A DNA stretch of 64,000 bases from Variovorax sp. J22G73 (GCF_030317035.1 NZ_JASZYK010000004.1:310001-374000); one strand, 5' to 3'. Counted from the first letter of the stretch, positions 1 through 9,001 are shown. The notes: a model not told the origin generated them from the sequence alone. Translations and numbers: made by a program.

Positions 1-21
1 CATTCGGACGAGGAGCATTGA
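1..21 (+). CDS. 3' end of an upstream gene (probable LivH-type permease), partial
   Basis: In frame 1 the window opens with six codons (HSDEEH) and a TGA, one base before the ATG of the fused transporter gene. The tight spacing is what one expects of the preceding gene in a Liv operon, usually the LivH permease. The identity is inferred from context only. Confidence 0.4.
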   Translation, partial: HSDEEH

Positions 22-22
22 C

Positions 23-1834
23 ATGGAAGCGCTACTCGACCCGACCCAGACACAGGCGCCCGACAAGAGCGCGCTGCGCACCTGGGGCCCGCTCGCGCTG
101 ATCCTGGTGCTGGCAGCCCTGCCCTTCCTGCCGCTGCCCGACTTCTGGATCATCCAGCTCAACTACATCGGCATCTACACGCTGCCCGTGCTCGGCCTGG
201 TGCTGCTCACCGGCGTGGGCGGGCTCACCTCCTTCGGGCAGGCCGCGTTCGTGGGCATCGGGGCATACACCACCGCCTACCTCACGGTGAACACCGGGCT
301 GTCGCCGTGGGTCACGCTGTTCATCGGGCTGGCGTTGACCGGCCTGAGCGCCGCGATCATCGGCGCGATCACGCTACGCATGTCGGGCCACTACCTGCCG
401 CTGGCGACCATTGCATGGGCGCTGTCGCTGTACTACCTCATGGGCAACCTCGACGCGCTCGGCAAGTACGACGGCATCCTGGGCGTGAAGGGGCTGTCGC
501 TGTTCGGCTTCGAGTTCGGACAACAGCGTCTGTTCTACGGCGTGGTCTGGCTGTTCGCGATTCTTGCGGCCTTCGCGGTGATTCGCCTGCTCGACTCGCG
601 CAGCGGCCGCGCCATCCGCTCGCTGGCCGGCGGCTCGCAGATGGCCGAGGCCATGGGCGTGAACACGCTGCGCTTCAAGATCGGCATCTTCGTGCTCGCG
701 GCCATGCTGGCCTCCATCTCGGGATGGCTGTTCGCGCACTTCCAGCGCACGGTGAACCCCTCGCCCTTCGGGCTGAAGATGGGCATCGAGTACCTCTTCA
801 TGGTGGTGCTCGGCGGCGCGGCCCACGTGTGGGGCGCCATTGCGGGCGCGGGCATCGTCAAGCTGCTGGAAGACCAGCTGCAGGTGCTGCTGCCCAAGCT
901 CATCGGCACGGCCGGCAGCTACGAGCTGATCGTGTTCGGCATCATGATCGTGCTGGTGCTCAAGTACCTGCCCGACGGGCTCTGGGCCTTTGTCGACCGG
1001 CGCCTGCCGCGCCCGCGCCGCAGCGTCGACTGGCAAGGCGCCAGGGACCTGCCCGCGCGCGCCCGGCCGGCGGCCGGCGAGGTGGTGCTCGACGTGCAGG
1101 CCATCCGCAAGACCTTCGGCGGGCTGGTGGCGGTGAACGACATCAGCTTTCAAACCCGCGCCGGGCAGATCGTCGGCCTCATCGGGCCGAACGGCGCGGG
1201 CAAGTCGACCACCTTCAACCTGGTGACCGGCGTGCTCGGTCTCACGAGCGGCGCGGTTCGCTTCCGGGGCGAGGCCATCGGCGGGCTGGGCGCGCGGCAG
1301 ATCGCGCAGCGCGGCGTGTCGCGCACCTTCCAGCACGTGAAGATGGTGGCCGACATGACGGTGCTGGAAAACGTGGCGCTGGGCGCGCACCTGCGCGGGC
1401 GCAAGGGCGCCATCGCGGCCATGCTGCGCATCGACCGCGCCGAAGAGCGCGCGCTGTTCCGCGAGGCCGAGCGCCAGCTGCAGCGCGTGGGCATGGGCGA
1501 GCACCTGCACGAGCTCGCGGGCAACCTGGCCATGGGCCAGCAGCGCCTGCTGGAGATTGCGCGCGCCCTGTGCGCCGACCCGGCCCTGCTGCTGCTCGAC
1601 GAGCCCGCGGCCGGCCTGCGCCACAAGGAAAAGGAAGCGCTGGGCAAGGTGCTGCGGCAGCTGCGCGGCGAGGGCATGAGCATCCTGCTGGTGGAACACG
1701 ACATGGGCCTGGTGATGGACATCTGCGACCACATCGTGGTGATGGAATTCGGCACGCACCTGATGGAGGGCACGCCCTCCGAAGTGCAGGGCAGCGACAA
1801 GGTGCGCGCCGCGTACCTCGGCACGGAGCATTGA
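23..1834 (+). CDS. fused branched-chain-type ABC transporter permease/ATPase (LivM-LivG fusion)
   Basis: This 603-residue inner-membrane protein joins a LivM-like permease (about residues 15-330, multiple hydrophobic helices, with the typical LTSFGQAAF segment) to a LivG-like ATPase (about 350-603). The ATPase has Walker A GPNGAGKS near 389, a signature region reading AMGQQR near 504 in place of LSGGQ, and Walker B LLLLDEP near 523. Separate LivM and LivG chains are usual; fusions of this kind are common in Burkholderiales. The stop is followed after one base by the LivF-like gene, so they form one operon. The substrate is probably an organic or aromatic acid rather than leucine, given the esterase and acyl-CoA dehydrogenase downstream; this is inference. 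Confidence 0.92.
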   Translation: MEALLDPTQTQAPDKSALRTWGPLALILVLAALPFLPLPDFWIIQLNYIGIYTLPVLGLVLLTGVGGLTSFGQAAFVGIGAYTTAYLTVNTGLSPWVTLFIGLALTGLSAAIIGAITLRMSGHYLPLATIAWALSLYYLMGNLDALGKYDGILGVKGLSLFGFEFGQQRLFYGVVWLFAILAAFAVIRLLDSRSGRAIRSLAGGSQMAEAMGVNTLRFKIGIFVLAAMLASISGWLFAHFQRTVNPSPFGLKMGIEYLFMVVLGGAAHVWGAIAGAGIVKLLEDQLQVLLPKLIGTAGSYELIVFGIMIVLVLKYLPDGLWAFVDRRLPRPRRSVDWQGARDLPARARPAAGEVVLDVQAIRKTFGGLVAVNDISFQTRAGQIVGLIGPNGAGKSTTFNLVTGVLGLTSGAVRFRGEAIGGLGARQIAQRGVSRTFQHVKMVADMTVLENVALGAHLRGRKGAIAAMLRIDRAEERALFREAERQLQRVGMGEHLHELAGNLAMGQQRLLEIARALCADPALLLLDEPAAGLRHKEKEALGKVLRQLRGEGMSILLVEHDMGLVMDICDHIVVMEFGTHLMEGTPSEVQGSDKVRAAYLGTEH

Positions 1835-1835
1835 C

Positions 1836-2579
1836 ATGACGAGCAGCAACACCCCCTTGCTCCGCATTCGCGACCTGCACGCCGGCTACGGCCGCGCCGA
1901 AGTGCTGCACGGCATCGACCTGCAGGCCGGCCAGGGCAGCGTGGTGACGGTGATCGGGCCGAACGGGGCCGGCAAGTCGACCCTGCTGAACGCGCTGATG
2001 GGCGTGCTGCCTTCCAGGGGCGTCATCGAGTTCAAGGGCCAGCCCATCTCGGCGCTGTCGCTGGAAGAGCGCGTGATGCTCGGCATTGCGCTGGTGCCCG
2101 AGAAGCGCGAGCTGTTCGGCACGATGCCGGTGGAAGACAACCTGGTGCTCGGCGCCTTCCGCCAGGTGCGCCTGCGCAACAAGCAGTGGCGAGACCGCAT
2201 CGACGAGGTCTACACGCTGTTCCCGCGCCTGAAGGAGCGCCGCGCGCAGCTGGCCGGCACGCTCTCGGGCGGGGAGCGGCAGATGCTGGCGGTGGGCCGC
2301 GCGCTGATGTCGCGCCCCACGCTGCTGATGCTCGACGAGCCCAGCCTGGGCCTGGCGCCGCTGGTGGTGCAGGAGATTTTTCGCACGGTCGATGCGCTGC
2401 GCGCCACGGGCGTGACGATCTTGCTGGTGGAACAGAACGCGCGCGCCGCGCTCGAGGTGGCCGACCACGGCTACGTGCTCGAGATGGGCAGCGTGAGCCT
2501 CGAGGGCGAGGCCAGGAAGCTGGCGGTGGATTCGCGCGTGATCGACACCTACCTGGGTGCGGCGCGCAAGGCCGCCTGA
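1836..2579 (+). CDS. branched-chain-type ABC transporter ATP-binding protein (LivF family)
   Basis: This 247-residue cytoplasmic ATPase is the second nucleotide-binding subunit of the HAAT-type importer. Walker A GPNGAGKST lies near residue 42, signature LSGGERQ near 143, Walker B LLMLDEPS near 164, followed by the LivF-typical GLAPLVV segment. Length is normal for LivF. It starts one base after the stop of the fused permease/ATPase gene, so the two are translationally coupled. A 57-bp gap separates it from the tannase-family gene, which is likely in the same transcript. Confidence 0.93.
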   Translation: MTSSNTPLLRIRDLHAGYGRAEVLHGIDLQAGQGSVVTVIGPNGAGKSTLLNALMGVLPSRGVIEFKGQPISALSLEERVMLGIALVPEKRELFGTMPVEDNLVLGAFRQVRLRNKQWRDRIDEVYTLFPRLKERRAQLAGTLSGGERQMLAVGRALMSRPTLLMLDEPSLGLAPLVVQEIFRTVDALRATGVTILLVEQNARAALEVADHGYVLEMGSVSLEGEARKLAVDSRVIDTYLGAARKAA

Positions 2580-2636
2580 ACCTGCACGAGCGGCGAACCG
2601 ACAAGCACGCCGCGCCCGCCGCGGCAAGGAGACGAC

Positions 2637-4373
2637 ATGACACGACCGCGCCATCTTCACATCGGCCTGTGCGCGAGCGCGCTCGGCGTTGCCGCGTTGC
2701 TCGCGGCGTGTGCGGGCCGACCGCCGGCAACGCATGCACCGCTGGCCGCCGCGCGCCCCGGCGCGCTGCAGGCTTGCACCGACCTGGCCGCGCGCGCCGC
2801 GTTGCCGGGCACGGTCTACACGTCGGTCACCGACGTGCCGGCGGGCAGCGTCACGGTCGGCGGCGTGGCCATGGCCACGCCCGCGCACTGCCTGGTGCAG
2901 GGCCGCATGAACGAACGCACGAGCCCCGTCGACGGCCAGCGCTACGCCATCGGCTTCGAGATGCGGCTGCCCGCCGCATGGAACGGGCGCTTCTTCTACC
3001 AGGCCAACGGCGGGCTCGACGGCGTGGTGCTGCCCGCGCTCGGCGGCATCGGCGGTGGGGGCCCGCGCAGCAGCGCGCTGCAGATGGGCTTCGCCGTCAT
3101 CAGTTCCGACGCGGGCCACGCCGGCGCGATGGGCCCGCGCTTCGGGCTGGACCCGCAGGCGCGGCTCGACTACGGCTACAACGCCGTCGCGCAGCTCACG
3201 CCGATGGCGAAGAACCTCATCGCCAAGGCCTACGGGCGCGAGCCCGACCGCTCCTACTTCGGCGGCTGCTCCAACGGCGGGCGGCATGCGATGGTGGCCG
3301 CGGTGCGCTCGGCCGGCCAGTACGACGGCATCCTCGCGGGCGACCCGGGCTTCAACCTGCCGAAGGCGGCGGTGGCGCAGCTGTATGGCGCGCAGCGGTA
3401 CGCGGCCGTCGCCAGCGCGAGAACGCCGCAGGGCCAGCCCGACCTGCAGAGCGCCTTCACCCCGGCCGAGATGAAGCTGGTGGCCGACAAGGTGCTGCAG
3501 CGCTGCGATGCGCTCGACGGCCTGGCCGATGGCATCGTGTCGAACCTGCAGGCCTGCAGGACGCGCTTCGACATCCAGACCGCCGTGCCCACCTGCGCCG
3601 CCGGCGCGACGAATGCGCGCGACGGCCAGTGCCTGAGCGCGCCACAGAAGCAGGCGCTCTCCGACGTGTTCAAGGGCGCGCGCAACAGCGCGGGCCAGCC
3701 GCTGTACAGCAGCTTTCCGTTCGACGCGGGCGTGAGCGGCGCCAACTGGCGCGAGTGGAAGTTCGCGAGCCCGCCCACGCGCGACGCGGGCGCCGTGGCC
3801 TTCATCTTCAGCACGCCGCCGCTGGCCGACCGGCCGCAGGGCCTGCCCTTTGCGCTGGGCTTCGACATGGACCGCGACGCGCCGCGCATCGCGGCCACCG
3901 ACGGCGTGTTCCGCGAATCGGCGCTGTCGTTCATGACGCCGCCGGACGCAGCCCAGCTCGGCGCGCTGCGCGACCGGGGCGGCCGCATGATCGTCTACCA
4001 CGGCACCAGCGACCCGGTGTTCTCGTCGGACGACACGGCCGCCTGGTACGAGCGCGTGCAGGCGGCCAACGGCGGCGATGCCTCTTCATTCGCACGCTAC
4101 TTTCCCGTGCCCGGCATGAACCACTGCGCGGGCGGCCCGGCCACCGACCAGTTCGACATGCTGGGCGCGCTGGTCGACTGGGTCGAACAGGGCAAGGCAC
4201 CCGCATCGGTCGTTGCCGCCGCGCGCGGCGCGGGCACGCCGGTGCCGAACGCCGAGGTGCCTTCGAACTGGTCCGCCCAGCGCACGCGGCCGCTGTGCCC
4301 CTACCCGCAAGTTGCCACCTACACCGGCGGCGACACCGAGCGCGCGAGCAGCTTCGCGTGCAAGGCCCCCTGA
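2637..4373 (+). CDS. tannase/feruloyl esterase family lipoprotein
   Basis: The 578-residue protein belongs to the alpha/beta-hydrolase family that cleaves gallate, ferulate and related aromatic esters. A lipobox-like LLAACAG near residues 20-26 suggests a lipoprotein signal. The family CS-D-HC arrangement is visible: GGCSNGGR (nucleophile Ser near 212), TSDPVFSSDD (Asp near 458) and NHCAGG (His near 496). In this family Cys neighbours of Ser and His form a disulfide that ties the triad together. It follows the importer genes, so it may release an aromatic acid at the envelope for uptake. Substrate cannot be told from sequence. Confidence 0.9.
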   Translation: MTRPRHLHIGLCASALGVAALLAACAGRPPATHAPLAAARPGALQACTDLAARAALPGTVYTSVTDVPAGSVTVGGVAMATPAHCLVQGRMNERTSPVDGQRYAIGFEMRLPAAWNGRFFYQANGGLDGVVLPALGGIGGGGPRSSALQMGFAVISSDAGHAGAMGPRFGLDPQARLDYGYNAVAQLTPMAKNLIAKAYGREPDRSYFGGCSNGGRHAMVAAVRSAGQYDGILAGDPGFNLPKAAVAQLYGAQRYAAVASARTPQGQPDLQSAFTPAEMKLVADKVLQRCDALDGLADGIVSNLQACRTRFDIQTAVPTCAAGATNARDGQCLSAPQKQALSDVFKGARNSAGQPLYSSFPFDAGVSGANWREWKFASPPTRDAGAVAFIFSTPPLADRPQGLPFALGFDMDRDAPRIAATDGVFRESALSFMTPPDAAQLGALRDRGGRMIVYHGTSDPVFSSDDTAAWYERVQAANGGDASSFARYFPVPGMNHCAGGPATDQFDMLGALVDWVEQGKAPASVVAAARGAGTPVPNAEVPSNWSAQRTRPLCPYPQVATYTGGDTERASSFACKAP

Positions 4374-4393
4374 ATTCCGAACCCGAGCCCCCG

Positions 4394-6157
4394 ATGGACT
4401 ACCAGCCCCGCCCCGACGACATCCGCTTCCTGCTGAACGCCGTGCTCGACGCACCGGCCCGCCTGCGCGCGCTTGCGCCGTTCGCCGAGGTCGACGAGGC
4501 GCTGCAGTCGCAGGTGCTCGACGAGGCCGGCCGCTTCGTCGGCGAGGTGGTGGCGCCGCTCCACCGCGGCGGCGATGAAACCGGCTGCCGCTTCGCCGCC
4601 GGCGAGGTGGTGTCGCCGCCGGGCTTTCGCGAGGCCTACCAGGCCTTTGTCGACGGTGGCTGGCCCGCGCTGTCCGCCGCCACCGAAGACGGCGGCCAGG
4701 GCCTGCCCGCGGTGCTCGAGGCCGTGCTGTACGAATGGCTGGCAGCCGCCAACCACGGCCTCACGATGGCGCCCGGCCTGCTGCACGGCGCCTATGCCTG
4801 CCTGAAGCACCACGGCAGCGATGCGCTGAAGCAGCGCTACCTGTCGAAGATCGCGACCGGCGAATGGCTCGCGACCATGTGCCTGACGGAAGCGCATGCG
4901 GGCAGCGACCTGGGCCAGGTGCGCACGCGCGCTGTGCCCCATGAAGAGAAGGCGGACGGCAGCCTGCGCGTGACCGGCGGCAAGATCTTCATCTCCGGCG
5001 GCGAACACGACCTGACGCCGAACATCGTGCACCTGGTGCTGTGCCGGTTGCCCGATGCACCGGCGGGCCCCAAGGGCCTGTCGCTGGTGCTGGTGCCCAA
5101 GCTGCTGCCCGACGGCATGCGCAACGCGGTGCACTGCGAGCGCATCGAGGAAAAGATGGGCCTGCACGGCAGCCCCACCTGCACGATGCGCTTCGACGAC
5201 GCCACCGGCTGGCTGGTCGGCGAGCCCGGCCGCGGGCTGGCCGCGATGTTCGTGATGATGAATTCAGCCCGCCTGCACGTGGCGCTGCAGGGCATCGGCC
5301 TGCTCGACGCGGCCTGGCAGAAGGCCGACGCTTATGCGGCCGAGCGCCGCCAGATGCGCGCGCCCGGCCCGGTGCCCGCGAGCCGCGGCAGTGAAAGCGC
5401 GGACCTGATCGCCGAGCACCCGGCGGTGCGCCGCATTCTCGACACGCAGCGCGCCTGGATCGACGGCGCGCGCACGCTGGCCTACCGCAGCGCGCTGATG
5501 CTCGACGTGGCCGCGCACGACGCCGATCCCAAGGCGCGCGAACGCGCGCAGCGCTGGTGCTCGTTCGTCACGCCGGTGCTGAAGGCGGCGTGCACGCAGC
5601 AGGCCTTCCAGGGTGCGAGCGAATGCCTGCAGGTGTTCGGCGGCCACGGCTACGTGCGCGAATGGGGCATCGAGCAGATCGTGCGCGACGCACGCGTGAC
5701 CATGATCTACGAGGGCACCAACGAGATCCAGGCCATCGACCTGCTGGTGCGCAAGGTGCTGCCCGACGGCGGCGCCGGCATGTCGGCCGTGCTGCTGGAG
5801 CTGCGCGACACGCTCGACGCCTCGCGCGAGGCCGACGCCGACGTGCAGCGCCGGCTCGCGCAGTTGCGCTACCTGGGCACCACCGTGGCAATGGCCGCGC
5901 ATGCCAACCCGGTGCTGCCGCACGAGGTGGCCGACGACTACCTGCGCGTGACGATGCTCACGATGATGGCCTGGGCCTGGGCGCGCATCGAAGTGGCCGC
6001 GCCGCAGGATGCGGGCAAGGCCCGCGCGGCCGCCGCCTTCCGGCGCTGGGTGCTGCCCGAGTTCGAGATGCGGCTGGGCATCGTCAAGAAGGCCTGCGAG
6101 ACCGTGGCGCTCACGCACTCGGCGCAGGGCGGGGAGCGCGCCGGTGTCGCGCGGTAA
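4394..6157 (+). CDS. acyl-CoA dehydrogenase with C-terminal extension domain
   Basis: The 587-residue flavoprotein is longer than a classical 380-residue acyl-CoA dehydrogenase, because it carries N- and C-terminal extensions typical of the family with an Acyl-CoA_dh_C domain. Visible features are MCLTEAHAGSDLG (FAD/substrate-binding region), GGHGYVREWGIEQIVRDARV and YEGTNEIQA in the catalytic C-terminal half. ATG 4394 begins 18 bases after the esterase stop and gives the family N-terminus MDYQPRPDD. The open frame extends far upstream but only as an antiparallel-type shadow of the esterase. It likely handles an acyl-CoA derived from the imported substrate. Confidence 0.9.
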   Translation: MDYQPRPDDIRFLLNAVLDAPARLRALAPFAEVDEALQSQVLDEAGRFVGEVVAPLHRGGDETGCRFAAGEVVSPPGFREAYQAFVDGGWPALSAATEDGGQGLPAVLEAVLYEWLAAANHGLTMAPGLLHGAYACLKHHGSDALKQRYLSKIATGEWLATMCLTEAHAGSDLGQVRTRAVPHEEKADGSLRVTGGKIFISGGEHDLTPNIVHLVLCRLPDAPAGPKGLSLVLVPKLLPDGMRNAVHCERIEEKMGLHGSPTCTMRFDDATGWLVGEPGRGLAAMFVMMNSARLHVALQGIGLLDAAWQKADAYAAERRQMRAPGPVPASRGSESADLIAEHPAVRRILDTQRAWIDGARTLAYRSALMLDVAAHDADPKARERAQRWCSFVTPVLKAACTQQAFQGASECLQVFGGHGYVREWGIEQIVRDARVTMIYEGTNEIQAIDLLVRKVLPDGGAGMSAVLLELRDTLDASREADADVQRRLAQLRYLGTTVAMAAHANPVLPHEVADDYLRVTMLTMMAWAWARIEVAAPQDAGKARAAAAFRRWVLPEFEMRLGIVKKACETVALTHSAQGGERAGVAR

Positions 6158-6202
6158 CCAACAGGCACCGTCGCGGCCCGGCCGGGCGGTTACGCTCGTG
6201 CC

Positions 6203-6694
6203 ATGGCGTCTTCCCCGAAATCCGTGGCCGCGAAAAGCGAGCTGAACATGGCCTCGCAAGGCAAGCCCGACCGGCTCGACGCACGCATGCTCGAAGCGCT
6301 GGTCGGCTACAACGCGCGCCGCGCATGGCTCATCGTGAGTGCCTTCTTCGCCGAGCGCATGGCGCCCTACGGCCTGAAGCAGATCGACTTCTCGGTGCTC
6401 TCCCTGCTCGCGCACAACCCCGGCGCCACCTCGCGCCAGCTGTGCAATGCGCTGGACATATTGCCGCCGAACCTGGTGAGCCTGGTGGCCACGCTGGACA
6501 GCCGCGGCCTCATCGAGCGCCGGCCGCATCCGCACGACGGCCGCGCGGTGGGCCTGCACCTGACGCCGGACGGCGAAGCGCTGATCCGCGAGGCCGAGCA
6601 GGCCGTGGTGCAGCTCGAGGCCGACGCCAGCGCCAAGCTCAGCGCCCGCGAGCGCGAGACGCTGATCAAGCTGCTGCAGAAGATCTATCTCTAG
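6203..6694 (+). CDS. MarR family transcriptional regulator
   Basis: The 163-residue protein has a MarR winged-helix domain: a helix-turn-helix around ATSRQLCNALDILPPNLVSLVATL and a wing containing RPHPHDGRAVGLHLT, the family DxR wing motif. An alternative in-frame ATG lies at 6248 (MASQGK). It follows the acyl-CoA dehydrogenase by 45 bases in the same direction, so it may be the local regulator of the transporter/esterase operon. No operator was identified in the short upstream gap. Ligand unknown. Confidence 0.88.
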   Translation: MASSPKSVAAKSELNMASQGKPDRLDARMLEALVGYNARRAWLIVSAFFAERMAPYGLKQIDFSVLSLLAHNPGATSRQLCNALDILPPNLVSLVATLDSRGLIERRPHPHDGRAVGLHLTPDGEALIREAEQAVVQLEADASAKLSARERETLIKLLQKIYL

Positions 6695-6704
6695 CTGCTG
6701 GCGC

Positions 6705-6734
6705 GGCGGCTGGAGCCCTTTCTGCCCAGCCGCC
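6705..6734. terminator. inverted repeat between convergent regulators
   Basis: GGCGGCTGG (6705-6713) and CCAGCCGCC (6726-6734) form a perfect 9-bp stem with a 12-base loop between the convergent MarR and TetR genes. There is no clear T-run, so it is only a candidate bidirectional terminator. Confidence 0.45.
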
Positions 6735-6742
6735 CTACAGCC

Positions 6743-7396
6743 TTACAGCCCGCGCTCGACCATGTCGATCAGCTGCTGGCCCAGCGCGTGGATCGCCCGC
6801 GCATCGGTGCCGCGCAACGGCCCGTCGATGATGAGCAGCGCCAGCCCGTGCACCGCCGACCACGCGAGGTATTCGGCATTGGGCCGCCGCGCCGGGTCGA
6901 GCACGCCGGCGTCCACCAGGCGGTCGATGGCCTTGCCCAGCAGCTCGAAGGGGTCGAGCCCGCTCGCGCCGGCCTTGGCCGGGCCCAGCTCGCCGCGGCC
7001 CTCGTCGGAGATCACGAACGCCGTGCGGAACAGGCCGGGCTCGGCCTGCGCGAAGCCCAGGTAGGCGGTGCCGATGGCGCGCACCTGCGCGCGCGCGAAG
7101 TCGGCGGGCGGCTGGTCACAGGGGAGCACGGCCAGTTCCTTTTCCATGGCGCCCGCCGCGGCGGCCAGCGCCTCCGCGCGCACGGCCAGCAGCAGTTCCT
7201 GCCGGCTGCCGAAGTGGCGGTACGCCGCGTTAGGCACCACGCCCACGCGCCGCGTGGCTTCGCGCAGCACCACGGCGTCGGGGCCGCCGTCGCGCGCCAG
7301 CTCGATGCCCGCGTCCAGCAAGGCCCTGCGCAGGTCACCGTGGCGGTAGGTGCTGCGGGCGGGCGGCAGGCTTTCTGGGACGTTGTTGAGCTTCAT
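6743..7396 (-). CDS. TetR/AcrR family transcriptional regulator
   Basis: The 217-residue protein carries a TetR N-terminal helix-turn-helix (RHGDLRRALLDAGIELARDGG, then RRVGVVPNAAYRHFGSRQELL) and a longer ligand-binding C-terminal half with the WHG-type features of this subgroup. The ATG at 7396 (MKLNNVPES) was chosen because the frame upstream of it covers the divergent promoter region. It is divergent from the VOC gene at 7530, and two dyads lie between them (7408-7454), so it probably represses itself and the VOC gene. Confidence 0.88.
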   Translation of the reverse strand: MKLNNVPESLPPARSTYRHGDLRRALLDAGIELARDGGPDAVVLREATRRVGVVPNAAYRHFGSRQELLLAVRAEALAAAAGAMEKELAVLPCDQPPADFARAQVRAIGTAYLGFAQAEPGLFRTAFVISDEGRGELGPAKAGASGLDPFELLGKAIDRLVDAGVLDPARRPNAEYLAWSAVHGLALLIIDGPLRGTDARAIHALGQQLIDMVERGL

Positions 7397-7407
7397 CTGA
7401 TTTCCAT

Positions 7408-7454
7408 GTGGACACTGTCCATTATCCCTGCTATTCTTTGTGGACGGTGTACAC
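7408..7454. promoter_or_regulatory. pair of dyads in TetR/VOC divergent promoter region
   Basis: A perfect dyad, TGGACA-C-TGTCCA (7409-7421), and a related imperfect copy, GTGGACGGTGTACAC (7440-7454), lie between divergent genes. The GTGGAC half-sites start 32 bp apart, about three helical turns. This is the size and position expected of a TetR-family operator. Confidence 0.65.
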
Positions 7455-7529
7455 AACTTAATCAGATCGTTTGCGGAACCAGACACCGGGGCCTGCAACA
7501 CACCCATCCTCGAAACCCAAGGAGTTGCC

Positions 7530-7979
7530 ATGAAAGTCCAGTCGTATCTCTCGTTCGAAGGCCGCTGCGACGAAGCGCTCGGCTTCTACAAGAAGGCGCT
7601 AGGCGCCGAGGTCGTGCAGCTGATGCGCTACAGCGAGGCCCCAACGGACGCCACCTCGAGTGCCCCCTCGGACAGCGCCGACGCCAGCTGCGGCGGCGCC
7701 ACCCCCAGCGGCGACAAGGTGATGCACGCCGTGGTGCGCATCGGCGAAACCGAGCTCATGGCCTCCGACGGCCGCTGCTCCGGCCAGCCCGAGTTCAAGG
7801 GCGTGATGCTCGCCCTGACCGCCAGCACCGACGCCGAGGCCCGCCAGTGGTTCGACGCGCTGGCCGACGGCGGCCAGGTGATGCAGCCGCTGATGCCCAC
7901 CTTCTTCACCTCCAGCTTCGGCATGCTGAACGACCGCTTCGGCGTGAGCTGGCTGCTGGTGGTGCATCAAGCGAGCTGA
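7530..7979 (+). CDS. VOC family protein (PhnB-like)
   Basis: The 149-residue protein has the vicinal-oxygen-chelate fold of the PhnB/3-demethylubiquinone-like group: the opening YLSFEGRCDEALGFYKKALGAEV and the closing FGMLNDRFGVSWLLV are characteristic. Members include antibiotic-resistance and small-molecule-modifying proteins, but most have no known substrate. ATG 7530 has AAGGAG about 8 bases upstream; the frame to its left runs into the operator region. It is divergent from the TetR gene and probably under its control. A similar but distinct VOC gene lies at 8577. Confidence 0.88.
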   Translation: MKVQSYLSFEGRCDEALGFYKKALGAEVVQLMRYSEAPTDATSSAPSDSADASCGGATPSGDKVMHAVVRIGETELMASDGRCSGQPEFKGVMLALTASTDAEARQWFDALADGGQVMQPLMPTFFTSSFGMLNDRFGVSWLLVVHQAS

Positions 7980-8034
7980 CCCGGTCGACCCATCACCTGC
8001 ACGTCATCCACACCCTTCGCCAGAGACGCCTTCC

Positions 8035-8562
8035 ATGCTCAAGACCATCGCCCTCGTCATCGTCGCCGCCATCGCCGCGCTGCTGATCTTCGCGGCCACC
8101 CGGCCCGGCACCTTTCGCGTGGAGCGCACCGCGCGCATCGACGCGCCGGCCGAGAAGATCTTTGCGCTGATCGACGACTTCCACCGCTGGGGCACGTGGT
8201 CGCCCTACGAAAAGCTGGACCCCGCCATGAAGCGCAGCTTCGGTGGCGCCGCCAGCGGCAAGGGCGCCACCTATGCCTGGGAGAGCGACGGCAAGGCGGG
8301 CGCGGGGCGCATGGAAATCATCGAGTCTGTGCCCGCGTCGAAGGTGGGCATCAACCTCGACTTCACCAAGCCCATCGAAGGCCACAACCTCGCGGAGTTC
8401 ACGCTGCAGCCGCAAGGCAATTCCACCCAGGTGACCTGGTCGATGCAGGGCGAGAGCCCGTACATCGCCAAGCTCATGGGCATCTTCTTCAACATGGACC
8501 AGATGATCGGCAAGGACTTCGAAGCAGGCCTCGCCAATCTGAAGACCGCCACCGAAAAGTAA
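8035..8562 (+). CDS. SRPBCC family (polyketide cyclase/START-like) protein
   Basis: The 175-residue protein begins with one hydrophobic helix (about residues 2-20, LKTIALVIVAAIAALLIFAA) that is probably a membrane anchor. The START-like domain follows, with RTARIDAPAEKIFALIDDFHRWGTWSPYEK and a later WSMQGE segment. Members bind hydrophobic ligands in a helix-grip cavity. It sits 55 bases after the first VOC gene and 14 before the second, in one transcription unit. The specific ligand is unknown. Confidence 0.87.
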   Translation: MLKTIALVIVAAIAALLIFAATRPGTFRVERTARIDAPAEKIFALIDDFHRWGTWSPYEKLDPAMKRSFGGAASGKGATYAWESDGKAGAGRMEIIESVPASKVGINLDFTKPIEGHNLAEFTLQPQGNSTQVTWSMQGESPYIAKLMGIFFNMDQMIGKDFEAGLANLKTATEK

Positions 8563-8576
8563 GCAAGGAAAAACCC

Positions 8577-8996
8577 ATGTCCCCCATCAACGCCTACCTC
8601 ACGTTCGACGGCAACGCCGCCGAGGCCATGCGCTTCTACGAGAAGACGCTCGGCGGCACCCTGCAGATGATGATGACCATGGGCGAGGCGCCCGGCGCGG
8701 AGCAGTTTCCGCCCGGCGCGGCCAACCGCATCATGCATGCCGCGCTGGCCTACGGCGGCGGCCTGCTCATGGCCTCCGACAGCATGCCCGGCCAGCCCTA
8801 CGAGGGCATGAAGGGCTTCGGCGTGGCGCTCACGCTGGACACCGTGGCCGAGGGCCGGCGCGTGTTCGACGCCCTCGCCGGAGGCGGCAAGGTCGGCATG
8901 CCGTACGACAAGACCTTCTGGGTCGAGGCCTTCGGCATGGTCACCGACCGCTTCGGCACGCCGTGGCTCGTCAACGGCGGCAAGCCCCTGCTGTGA
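8577..8996 (+). CDS. VOC family protein (PhnB-like), second copy
   Basis: The 139-residue protein shares the PhnB-like frame of its neighbour at 7530 (start INAYLTFDGNAAEAMRFYEKTLGG; end FGMVTDRFGTPWLVN) but is shorter in the middle. AAGGAAAAACCC precedes the ATG. The 3' end overlaps a possible GTG start (8993) of the MFS gene, so the two are translationally coupled. It is probably in the TetR-controlled unit; no substrate can be assigned. Confidence 0.88.
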   Translation: MSPINAYLTFDGNAAEAMRFYEKTLGGTLQMMMTMGEAPGAEQFPPGAANRIMHAALAYGGGLLMASDSMPGQPYEGMKGFGVALTLDTVAEGRRVFDALAGGGKVGMPYDKTFWVEAFGMVTDRFGTPWLVNGGKPLL

Positions 8997-9001
8997 CGGC
9001 G

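Noticed and set aside
1242..4001. 919-codon open frame on the minus strand opposite the transporter and esterase genes
   Set aside because: It is rich in Arg, Ala, His and Gln, has no domain, and mirrors strong plus-strand genes; such antisense frames are normal at this GC.
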